NCBI RefSeq assembly: GCF_017874715.1 | Contig: NZ_JAGGLR010000011.1 | Coordinates: forward strand, 124,001 to 188,000 | DNA: 64,000 bases | Direction of reading: 5' to 3' | From: Streptomyces iranensis | GTDB taxonomy: Bacteria > Actinomycetota > Actinomycetes > Streptomycetales > Streptomycetaceae | In this document: piece by piece, positions 16,811 through 23,965 of the stretch | How the letters are laid out: the number at the start of each line of letters is the position of its first letter | Numbering within the stretch: position 1 is the first letter of the stretch | Notes under the pieces: generated by a model | Databases searched by the model: none | What the model was told of the DNA's origin: nothing | Seen by the model: the letters and a program-made list of their open reading frames with translations, nothing else | Translations under genes and position numbers: made by a program

Positions 16811-17728
16811 ATGCGTGCCCTTGTGGTCGATCACGGCGAGGCCGGACCCGTCCGGTTCGCCGATGTCGATGAGCCCGTGCCGTCCAGCGACGAGGCGTTG
16901 GTCGAGATACGGCACATCGGTCTCAACTTCGGCGAGCTGAATTACGTGCACCAGTGGCCGGCGGGCGCTGTGCACGGTCACGACGCGGCCGGCGTCGTGG
17001 TGCGCGCCGCATCCGACGGCTCGGGGCCACCCGAAGGTACGCGCGTCGCGCTGGGGATGTCTTCCCACGCGTGGGCGGAGCGAGTGGCAGTCAGCCCCGC
17101 CTCGCTCGGCACCGTCCCCGAGGGCGTGGAGCTGGCCGACGGTGCCGCGCTGGGGATCGCCGGAGTCACCGCACTGCGGGTGCTGCGCAAGCGTTCCCTG
17201 CTGGCGCGCAACGTCCTGGTCACCGGCGCCAGCGGGGGCGTGGGGCACTTCGCCGTCCAGTTGGCGGCGCTGGCGGGCGCCCGGGTGACGGCACTCGTGG
17301 GTTCGCCGGAGCGGGCCGCCGGACTCCGTGAACTCGGGGCCGACAAGGTCCTGACCGACCTGACCGACCTGGCCGAGACCGAGTACCGGTTCGACCTCGT
17401 CCTGGACACGGTCGGTGGGCCACTGGTGGCCCAGGCGTGGAATTCCCTCGCCGAGGGCGGCACCATCCACCTGGTCGGTTACTCCTCGGGGCAGGACACC
17501 ACGTTCCCGTCGGGGGCCTTGTTCGGCTTCGGCGAACCCCGCGCCATCGCCACCTACGGCGACATGACGCCGACCAGCGGGGAGTTGACGGACCTGCTGG
17601 GCCTCATGGCCACCGGGAGGCTCTCGGCACCGGTCGGACTGCGAGGCGACTGGCAGGACGTGGACGACGCCGTCCAGGCACTGTTCGCGCGGAAGGTGCA
17701 CGGAAAGATCGTTCTTGACGTCGGCTGA
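16811..17728 (+). CDS. Zinc-independent MDR alcohol dehydrogenase / quinone oxidoreductase
   Basis: 305 aa medium-chain dehydrogenase/reductase. An N-terminal GroES-like domain (about 1-115) includes GHDAAGVVV. The Rossmann domain carries the NADPH motif VTGASGGVGHFAVQLA (about 137-152). Structural and catalytic zinc cysteines are absent, so it belongs to the quinone oxidoreductase/enoyl reductase branch. It reduces an activated carbonyl or double bond; the substrate is unknown. An AraC-family regulator starts 23 bp after its stop, so the two probably form one unit. Confidence 0.85.
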   Translation: MRALVVDHGEAGPVRFADVDEPVPSSDEALVEIRHIGLNFGELNYVHQWPAGAVHGHDAAGVVVRAASDGSGPPEGTRVALGMSSHAWAERVAVSPASLGTVPEGVELADGAALGIAGVTALRVLRKRSLLARNVLVTGASGGVGHFAVQLAALAGARVTALVGSPERAAGLRELGADKVLTDLTDLAETEYRFDLVLDTVGGPLVAQAWNSLAEGGTIHLVGYSSGQDTTFPSGALFGFGEPRAIATYGDMTPTSGELTDLLGLMATGRLSAPVGLRGDWQDVDDAVQALFARKVHGKIVLDVG

Positions 17729-17751
17729 CGCCCGTCGACGAGAATGGAACG

Positions 17752-18669
17752 ATGGACGTACTCGCGGAGACCTTGCGTGTATCGGGTGCGCGAGGGGCGC
17801 TCGGGGTTGTGCTGAAGGCCGGAGGGACCTGGGGCCTGTGGCTGGACTCCTATCCGGGAGCGGCACTGCACGTGGTGTCCCGTGGCACGATGTGGCTCCA
17901 CGTCCCGGGCGGGAAACCCCTGGAGGTGCGGGCAGGAGACGCCGTCCTGTTGTCGCCGGGCACCGCCCACGGGATAGCCGGCGGGTCCAGCACGACGATG
18001 GGTTCCTGTGACCGGAAGGCGACGGCCCAGGCCCTCACCGACGGCAGCGCCCTGCACCTGGGCTCGACGCCGACGCAGACGGAAGTGCTCGTCCTGCACT
18101 ATGAGCAGGACCCGGAGGTGAGTACGCCGGTGCTCACCTCCCTCGTCCGGCCGATGCACGTCACAAGCCGGGAGAACGCACAGTTCAGAAGGACCGTCGA
18201 GCTTCTCACGGCGGAGCTCGCGCAGCCGCAGATCGGCACTACCGCCGCCGTCAACAGCATCGTCGACCTTCTGCTCATCCAGTTCGTACGCGTCTGGCTG
18301 GCCCGCCACCCGGAGAAGCAGTCCGGCTCATGGCTGGGCGCGATGCGTGATCCGGTCGTGCGCGACGCCCTGGAATGTGTCCACGCCCGACCGGAACACC
18401 CCTGGACCACCGGGTCCCTGGCGGCCGCGACGGCGGTCTCCCGGGCGACGCTGTCCAGGCACTTCCGGTCCGCCCTCGGACAGACGCCGGGCGCGTACGT
18501 GACGCAGTGGCGCATGGACCTGGCGTCCATCCGGCTCCGCGACACCGACGAGCCGGTCGAGTCGATCTCCGGCGCGGTCGGCTACGCCTCTCCGCACGCT
18601 TTCAGCCGTGCCTTCCGACGTGCCCGAGGCATGCCCCCGGGCGAGTACCGTTCTCGACTTCGCGAGTGA
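17752..18669 (+). CDS. AraC-family transcriptional regulator with cupin sensor
   Basis: 305 aa. The N-terminal cupin_6-type ligand domain (about 1-185) includes SRGTMWLHVPGG and VLLSPGTAHGI. The C-terminal double helix-turn-helix (about 205-300) has TTGSLAAATAVSRATLSRHF and the second-helix signature ISGAVGYASPHAFSRAFRRARGMPPGEYR. It is co-directional with and 23 bp downstream of the oxidoreductase gene, which is its likely target, as in many MDR/SDR-AraC pairs of actinobacteria. Inducer unknown. Confidence 0.9.
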   Translation: MDVLAETLRVSGARGALGVVLKAGGTWGLWLDSYPGAALHVVSRGTMWLHVPGGKPLEVRAGDAVLLSPGTAHGIAGGSSTTMGSCDRKATAQALTDGSALHLGSTPTQTEVLVLHYEQDPEVSTPVLTSLVRPMHVTSRENAQFRRTVELLTAELAQPQIGTTAAVNSIVDLLLIQFVRVWLARHPEKQSGSWLGAMRDPVVRDALECVHARPEHPWTTGSLAAATAVSRATLSRHFRSALGQTPGAYVTQWRMDLASIRLRDTDEPVESISGAVGYASPHAFSRAFRRARGMPPGEYRSRLRE

Positions 18670-18693
18670 TCGCAGGCAGGCGATCACCGGCGG

Positions 18694-18963
18694 AAACGGC
18701 ACCGCAGCAGGTTGCGTCGAGGACGGCCCCAGGCCCCCGCACCTCCGAGTGCGGGAGTGCGGGGCCTGCGGGGCCGTCCTCGACCGGGACATCAACGCGC
18801 GGCGGTCAACGTCCCCAAGGCCGCCGGACTGGCGGTGTCAGCCTGTCGAGCGCAGATAAGGCCGGTACTCCTACCGGCCCAGCGCGGTGGAGCGGGACCC
18901 ACCGAGACGGTCAGCCGACCGTGGCGGGAATCCCCGGCCATCAGGCCGGGGAGCGGAAGTCAA
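18694..18963 (+). pseudogene. TnpB (IS200/IS605 family) C-terminal remnant with right-end hairpin
   Basis: One frame gives RECGACGAVLDRDINAR, the zinc-finger and catalytic DRDxN end of TnpB. After a frameshift, the next frame continues NVPKAAGLAVSACRAQIRP, as normal TnpB proteins do. All upstream domains are gone. At the end is the element's right-end signature: GGAATCCCC, a perfect 8-bp stem CCCCGGCC/GGCCGGGG with ATCA loop (18932-18951), then the terminal TCAA. In IS605-type elements this segment is also the 3' part of the omega-RNA scaffold. The final bases coincide with the stop codon of the convergent GH16 gene. Confidence 0.75.
18932..18951 (+). repeat. IS605-type right-end hairpin (omega-RNA 3' stem)
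   Basis: CCCCGGCC, loop ATCA, GGCCGGGG: a perfect 8-bp stem followed by GAGCGGAAGTCAA. This is the characteristic right end seen after tnpB genes in Streptomyces. It is intact although the tnpB in front is broken. It can also act as a terminator for the convergent genes. Confidence 0.7.
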
Positions 18964-19937
18964 TTGCTCACCTTGACGGAGAACCAGTCCACGCTCATCC
19001 CCGCACCGGAGGTGGTGTCCGCCGCCGGTGAGGTGCAGCCGCAGACCTTGTTCGGGTAAGAGCCGCCGACCGCGACGTTGAAGATGGCGAAGAACCCGTG
19101 GTCCACCGCCTTCTTCCAGGTCTCGGCGGACACCTGGTTCTGCTTCACCGTGAAGGTTTCCTTGCCGTCGCGGTAGAAGTGCAGCTGTTCGGCGGAGGTG
19201 TCGGTGCGATCCACGATCACGGAGTACGTGTGGTAGTCGGTCTGACAGCCGTCGCACGGCAGCAGATCGCTGCTGATCCCGTCCGGGTCGTGGCACTCGC
19301 CGGCCCACTCACCGCAGTGGAAGGTGTTCGAGTGCTTGCTCAGCCCGTTGACGTCCTCCATGATGTCCAGCTCGCCGATGCTCGGCCAGTTGGTGGCTCC
19401 GACCGGGCGGGCGTCGGCGCCCATGGCCCAGAAGGCGGGCCAAATGCCGAGGGCCTTCTCCGGGTTGGGCTGCTTGAGGGAAGCGCTGATCTCCAGTTGC
19501 CCACCGGCGGGCGCCTCGAAGTCGGTGCGCTGGGTCTCCACGCGGCCGGAGGTCCACTTCCCGGAACCGTCACGGATCGGCTTGATCACCATATGACCGT
19601 CACCGTCGTGGTAGACGTTGTCGGTCGAGTCCGTGACCGACTCGATCTCGCCGGTGCCCCAGTTCGCGGCGCCGCCCGGATAGCCGGTGCCGATGTCATA
19701 CAGCCAGTCGTCCTTGTTCAGACCGGTGCCCGCCGCGCCGTCGAAGTCGTCCTGGAAGACGGTGGTCCATTCGGCCTTGGGCGCGGACTCGCCCGCGGCG
19801 GCGGTGTTCGAGGACACCGTGAGAGCCAGCAGTCCGGTCAATGGAAGCGACAAGGCGGCCACGAAGGCCAGAACGCGTCGTCGGCGGCGGCGGGGTTTGG
19901 CCTCCGCCGTCGTATCTGAGGAAGTGATCCTGAACAT
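18960..19937 (-). CDS. Secreted GH16 beta-1,3-glucanase (laminarinase-like)
   Basis: 325 aa. A basic N-terminus (KPRRRRRR) and hydrophobic helix (about 22-42) with an Ala-rich cleavage region form a signal peptide. The catalytic domain carries GELDIMED near 187-194; Glu-x-Asp-x-x-Glu is the GH16 nucleophile/acid-base motif. IWPAFWAMG and the aromatic cleft residues also fit laminarinases/endo-beta-1,3-glucanases. C-terminal CGCTSP could form a disulfide. No carbohydrate-binding module follows. The stop codon lies inside the terminal TCAA of the TnpB element. A GAGCGCTC palindrome upstream suggests sugar-responsive LacI-type control. Confidence 0.9.
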   Translation of the reverse strand: MFRITSSDTTAEAKPRRRRRRVLAFVAALSLPLTGLLALTVSSNTAAAGESAPKAEWTTVFQDDFDGAAGTGLNKDDWLYDIGTGYPGGAANWGTGEIESVTDSTDNVYHDGDGHMVIKPIRDGSGKWTSGRVETQRTDFEAPAGGQLEISASLKQPNPEKALGIWPAFWAMGADARPVGATNWPSIGELDIMEDVNGLSKHSNTFHCGEWAGECHDPDGISSDLLPCDGCQTDYHTYSVIVDRTDTSAEQLHFYRDGKETFTVKQNQVSAETWKKAVDHGFFAIFNVAVGGSYPNKVCGCTSPAADTTSGAGMSVDWFSVKVSN

Positions 19938-20274
19938 GTGGGGGGCTGCTTTCGTTGAAGGAATAGCGGTGACGGGATGTGCGAGCCCCCGTAGCCCGCT
20001 CCTGGCGTGGGGTGATGGGAGATCGGGCTACGGGAACTCGGGCACAGTGGGCAGAGCGAGCGCCGACGGAGTCGAGAGAGCGCTCACACGGAATGACTGT
20101 CTTGGACCCTGCCCTTGTCGGTCAAGAGTCGTGCTGGATTCACTAGTTGAACCAAAGCCCTCGGCTTGACCGCATCGCCGCGGAAGTATCGATCGCCCCA
20201 CTTCAGAGTTGGAGGCATGGCTTGGGTGCCGGCACCCGCGCTCGCCAAGTCTTGACGGCGCGCCGCGGCTCAGT
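19938..20274. other. Promoter region of the GH16 gene; no other gene
   Basis: 337 bp between the GH16 start and the pirin stop, both on the minus strand. It holds the LacI-type palindrome listed separately. Small open frames here lack support. Confidence 0.5.
20076..20087. promoter_or_regulatory. LacI-family operator-like palindrome upstream of GH16
   Basis: GAGAGCGCTCAC has the perfect core GAGCGCTC (20078-20085) with the central CG typical of LacI-family operators. It resembles the CebR-type TGGGAGCGCTCCCA that controls glucan-degrading genes in Streptomyces. It sits about 140 bp upstream of the GH16 start. Confidence 0.45.
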
Positions 20275-21258
20275 TCAGCGTGTGCGTCCGCGGGGTTTAA
20301 GGGGTACCGAGGGGAGTTCGGGGGCGGGGAGCGGGCTGCCGTCGTAGCCGTGCACCGTGCCGAAGCGGGAGCCCGACGCCCAGTCTTCGCGAGCCTGTGC
20401 GATGTCGTCCTGGGACCGCCCGATGAAGTTCCACCACATGACGATCTCCTCCTCGAACGGAGTGCCGCCGAGCAGGATTGTCCGCGCCGGAGCGTCCGAC
20501 TCGTTCACCAGCGTCAGAGCGTTGACGCCGGGGTGGACATGGCCCAGGTCGGCCGGGTGCAGCAGGGTGTCGGCCAGGCGGACCTCCCCGCTGTCCACGA
20601 GCAGGCCGTGCTCGAAGCCGGCGTCCACGGCGAGGGTGATCGCCGCCCGCGGTTCAAGGGTGATCTGGGCGCCGAGCAGCGGAGTGAACGTCCGCACCGG
20701 GGAGAGGTCTCCGGCGAGCGAGCCCAGGAAGACCCTGATCTCGGCCCCGTCGACCCGCACGGGTTCGGGTACGTAGTGCTGGAAGTCCCGCCCGGTGTTC
20801 CGATGCGCCTCGGGCAGTGCCACCCATAGCTGGACGCCGTGGAGGACGGTGGTGCCCGCGGTGGAAACCTCCGAGTGACTGATGCCGTATCCGCCTGTCA
20901 TGAGGTTCAGCTCACCGGGCCGGACGAAGGCGTGGCTGCCTAGGCTGTCGCGGTGTTCGATCTCCCCGCTGAACAGCCAGCTCACCGTCTGCAGACCGGT
21001 GTGCGGATGCGGGGCGACGTCCATGCCGCCGGTCGCCGCGACGTCGTCCGGACCGTAGTGATCGGCGAAGCACCAGGCTCCGATCAGCGTCCGAGCCCGC
21101 TGCGGCAGCGTCCGCCGCACGGACATCGCCCGCGGTCCGCCCAGGGGCACCTCCCGGGCGGGGAACACCTCGACCCGAGGTGCCTCGTCCGGCCGCCCGC
21201 CGCGGACCTGTGCCCCGCAGCTCACTTCCGCAGGCTCGTCGGCTTCCACGTTGCTCAC
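20275..21258 (-). CDS. Pirin-family cupin protein
   Basis: 327 aa from the GTG at 21258. The open frame reaches GTG 21267, but GGGAGG lies too close to that codon and fits 21258 better. Bicupin pirin fold: the N-terminal cupin has APHPHTGLQTVSWLFSG and then SHSE, giving the three-His-one-Glu iron site. Pirins act as quercetinases or as redox-sensing co-regulators. The neighbour genes are GTP cyclohydrolase and a cysteine-rich regulator; a functional link is not proven. Confidence 0.88.
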   Translation of the reverse strand: MSNVEADEPAEVSCGAQVRGGRPDEAPRVEVFPAREVPLGGPRAMSVRRTLPQRARTLIGAWCFADHYGPDDVAATGGMDVAPHPHTGLQTVSWLFSGEIEHRDSLGSHAFVRPGELNLMTGGYGISHSEVSTAGTTVLHGVQLWVALPEAHRNTGRDFQHYVPEPVRVDGAEIRVFLGSLAGDLSPVRTFTPLLGAQITLEPRAAITLAVDAGFEHGLLVDSGEVRLADTLLHPADLGHVHPGVNALTLVNESDAPARTILLGGTPFEEEIVMWWNFIGRSQDDIAQAREDWASGSRFGTVHGYDGSPLPAPELPSVPLKPRGRTR

Positions 21259-21413
21259 CGAGGCCACCTCCCACGCAATCTAGTTACGGATTCAACTATC
21301 ATGCCATGGGTACAGGACGAAGCCCATCACGAGTACATCGTGAGTGCGGTCCTCGCGCTGGCCGAGGCGGTGGCCGAGCTGCTGGTCACGAGGCGCTGGT
21401 CACGAGCTGCCGG

Positions 21414-22070
21414 TCACGAGGCCGCGCCGGTCAGGGCGAGGAATTCGCTGCGCGAGCGGGCGTCGGAACGCAGCAGGCCGAGCAGGGTGGAGGTCATGGT
21501 GCTCGATCCGGTGGCCTGGACCCCGCGCAGGGTCATACAGGAGTGCTCGGCCTCGATCACCACACCGACGCCCTTGGGCTCCAGATGGGTCTGGAGCCAG
21601 TCGGCTACCTGCTTGGTCAGGCGTTCCTGGACCTGTGGGCGGCAGGCGAAGTGCTCGACGACACGGGCCAGCTTCGACAGGCCCAGGATGCGGCCGCCGG
21701 GCAGATAGCCGACGTGCGCGGTGCCGACGAACGGCAGCAGATGGTGTTCGCACACCGACCGGACGGGGATGCGGCGGGCCAGGACGAGCTCGTCGTAACC
21801 CTCGTCATTCGGGAAGGTGGTCAGGTCGAAGGGGCGCGGGCTGAACAGTTCGGCATACGCGCGGGCCATCCGGCCCGGTGTGCCGCGCAGGCTCTCCGAC
21901 GAGGTGGAGATACCCAGGGCGTTGAGGAACTGGCCGGCCGCGGCTTCCGCGGCGGCCAGGTCGATGTCGCCGGACTCATGGACCACCCGCAGAGTGGGGC
22001 CCGCGGGTGCCGGCTCCTCCGGGGCGTCCGGGTGTATTCGGGCGGTGGCGCGGGGCGCGAGCTCGGTCAT
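21414..22070 (-). CDS. folE: GTP cyclohydrolase I
   Basis: 218 aa from ATG 22070; the longer frame to 22193 has no resemblance to the family. Zinc and catalytic residues are present: SVCEHHLLPF (Cys and His ligands) and EAEHSCMTLRG (second Cys, catalytic His). It converts GTP to 7,8-dihydroneopterin triphosphate for folate, pterin or deazapurine synthesis. It lies outside the usual ftsH-folE-folP-folB-folK cluster, so it may be a second copy used for a pterin cofactor or under special conditions. A regulator gene is divergent from it. Confidence 0.92.
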   Translation of the reverse strand: MTELAPRATARIHPDAPEEPAPAGPTLRVVHESGDIDLAAAEAAAGQFLNALGISTSSESLRGTPGRMARAYAELFSPRPFDLTTFPNDEGYDELVLARRIPVRSVCEHHLLPFVGTAHVGYLPGGRILGLSKLARVVEHFACRPQVQERLTKQVADWLQTHLEPKGVGVVIEAEHSCMTLRGVQATGSSTMTSTLLGLLRSDARSRSEFLALTGAAS

Positions 22071-22289
22071 GTCAGCTGCCACCGATGCCCGGAGCCGTGG
22101 GCGGGACGAGGACGTTGTCCATGGAGAACTCCCGAGATGAGCATGTCGAAGGCAGCCGGACACTCCTGGCTCCTCCCAAATGAGTTTCGCCAATGAATCT
22201 TGGTCTTATTGAGGTGGCGCGTCAAGCCACGCAGTGCAGAGAGCCGAAAGGGCGCTTGTGCCTATGTGAGTGGGAGTTATCGTGCTCTG

Positions 22290-23093
22290 GTGGCTTCTGA
22301 CTCGACTCCGCCGGCCGACGCGGTCAATACCGCCATCGACTCCGTCAGCGTCCTGAGCGAGGACTCGCGGCGGCGCATGTTCGTCTTCATCCGGCGTGCC
22401 GGCCGTGCGGTGACCCGTGACGAGGCCGCCGCGAGCGTCGGCATCTCCCGCAAGCTGGCCGCCTTCCACCTCGACAAGCTCGTCGACGCCGGCCTGCTGC
22501 GCGCCCGCTATGAAACGCCCGGCGGGATCCGCAAGGTCGGCAGACGGCCGAAGGTGTACGAACCCACCGACGCTCAGATCACGGTCAGCATCCCCGAGCG
22601 GCGCCATGAACTCCTGGCGGACCTTCTCCTGGATGCCGTCCTCACCGAGGAGGCCGACGAAAACGCCGCGCAGGCGGCGGTGCGGGCGGCCGAGCGGCGC
22701 GGCCGGCGGATGGGCGAGGCCGCGCGGGACGAGACCCGCCCCGGCCGCCTGGGCCCCGAGCGCGGGCTGACCGTCTGTGAGCGCCTGCTGGACGAGTACG
22801 GCTACGAACCCGTCCGGGAAGCCCCCACCGAGCTCCGGCTGCGCAACTGCCCGTTCCACCCGCTGACCGCGAAGGCCCCCGACTTGGTGTGCGGCATGAA
22901 CCATGCCTTCCTCGCCGGTTACGTCAACGGCCTTGAGGTCAACGGGGTCCAGGCCGTGCTGGCTCCCGAGCCCGGGGAATGCTGTGTGCGGCTGGGCCCG
23001 AGCGACACCGATCGCGATGACGAGGGCGGCCCACTGGCCCGGTCAATGATCGGCGGGGCCGGCGGGCGGCGGCCGGCTTCACCGGCAGGGTGA
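22290..23093 (+). CDS. HTH regulator with C-terminal cysteine cluster (COG2345/SufR-like)
   Basis: About 267 aa from GTG 22290 (GTG 22266 is an alternative; the open frame reaches TTG 22200). The winged HTH at about 15-75 includes TRDEAAASVGISRKLAAFHLDKLVDAGLL. The C-terminal domain has NCPFH, then LVCGMNH 13 residues later, and ECCV near the end. This cysteine spacing is typical of COG2345 regulators that may bind a metal or Fe-S cluster. It is divergent from folE and is a candidate redox or metal switch for folE/pirin. Cluster binding is inference. Confidence 0.8.
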   Translation: MASDSTPPADAVNTAIDSVSVLSEDSRRRMFVFIRRAGRAVTRDEAAASVGISRKLAAFHLDKLVDAGLLRARYETPGGIRKVGRRPKVYEPTDAQITVSIPERRHELLADLLLDAVLTEEADENAAQAAVRAAERRGRRMGEAARDETRPGRLGPERGLTVCERLLDEYGYEPVREAPTELRLRNCPFHPLTAKAPDLVCGMNHAFLAGYVNGLEVNGVQAVLAPEPGECCVRLGPSDTDRDDEGGPLARSMIGGAGGRRPASPAG

Positions 23094-23106
23094 TCCCTCG
23101 GAGAGA

Positions 23107-23158
23107 CCTGGGTGCCTGGGTGCCTGAGTGCCTGGGGCCTGGGGCCTGCGTGCCTGGA
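23107..23158. repeat. Short imperfect tandem repeat of TGCCTGG
   Basis: GTGCCTGG-like units are repeated about six times with small changes (GTGCCTGA, GGCCTGG) right after the regulator stop. This is a low-complexity slippage tract in the convergent gap before soxG. No gene is seen in 23094-23350. Confidence 0.6.
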
Positions 23159-23350
23159 ACAGGCGGTTGGCGGATTCGTCGGCCCGTCGCACTGGCCGTC
23201 TCCGTCGGGCTGGGAACGCACGCCCAGCTCCGGCGAGGCGTTGGCCGAGGACGACGCGGTGCCGGCCGACGTGGCCAGGTATGGCCGAATCAGAGGCGGC
23301 TCCTGGACGAGGGCTGGACGTCCGGTGGACACGGCCGCGCCGGGCCCTCG

Positions 23351-23965
23351 TCAGGGCACCTCCGGCGCGCGGTACTCGCTCATCGCGTCGATGAGCCAGC
23401 GCGCCAGATGGTCGGCGAACGAGGATCGCGGGAGGAGCCGGTACGTCGGTGCGTCGTCGAGCTGCCAGAGCAGCACCGGGACGGGCCCCACCGCGGTCGA
23501 CACCGCCCGGCCGGGGCCGAAGGCCCGGGGGTGCAGGTCCGGCCGGCAGCCCTTTTCCAGCACCTGGCGGGCGGCCGGGCCGCTCAGCTCCAGCGTGGTG
23601 CGGTTCGCCGAGACGTCCACCACCGAGCCCGGGTCTCCCGCGAGCGCCTGCCGCAACTCGGCGGTGTCGATGGGCTCTTCGGACAGTACGAGCCACTCGT
23701 CGGGGCCGAGCCAGGCGACCGTGTGGGGGCCGGACGCGGTGGTGTGGCCGCACGCTCGCGGGAGTGGTGCCCCCAGGGTCTTCTCCACGCGGTCGGCCGT
23801 TTCGGAAGCGGGATCGAGGCGCAGGTTCACCATGGAGATGAACGGCCGCTCGGCCAGCGTGACACCGCGGGCGCCGGTGACGGCGGCCGCGCGCATCCGG
23901 TCCGCCAGATGTGCCAGGGGGCTGGTGCGCAGCGCCACCGGGCTCGCGTCGGTCGGCTCAGCCAT
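23351..23965 (-). CDS. soxG: Sarcosine oxidase gamma subunit
   Basis: 204 aa, ATG 23965, overlapping the soxA stop by 8 bp. It fits the SoxG family: LSPLAH-like start (TSPLAHLADRM), WLGPDEWLVL and ELSGPAARQVLEKGCRPDLH, which resemble part of the aminomethyltransferase fold. In heterotetrameric sarcosine oxidase, the gamma subunit packs against alpha beside the folate site. Last gene of the glyA-soxBDAG operon. Confidence 0.93.
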   Translation of the reverse strand: MAEPTDASPVALRTSPLAHLADRMRAAAVTGARGVTLAERPFISMVNLRLDPASETADRVEKTLGAPLPRACGHTTASGPHTVAWLGPDEWLVLSEEPIDTAELRQALAGDPGSVVDVSANRTTLELSGPAARQVLEKGCRPDLHPRAFGPGRAVSTAVGPVPVLLWQLDDAPTYRLLPRSSFADHLARWLIDAMSEYRAPEVP

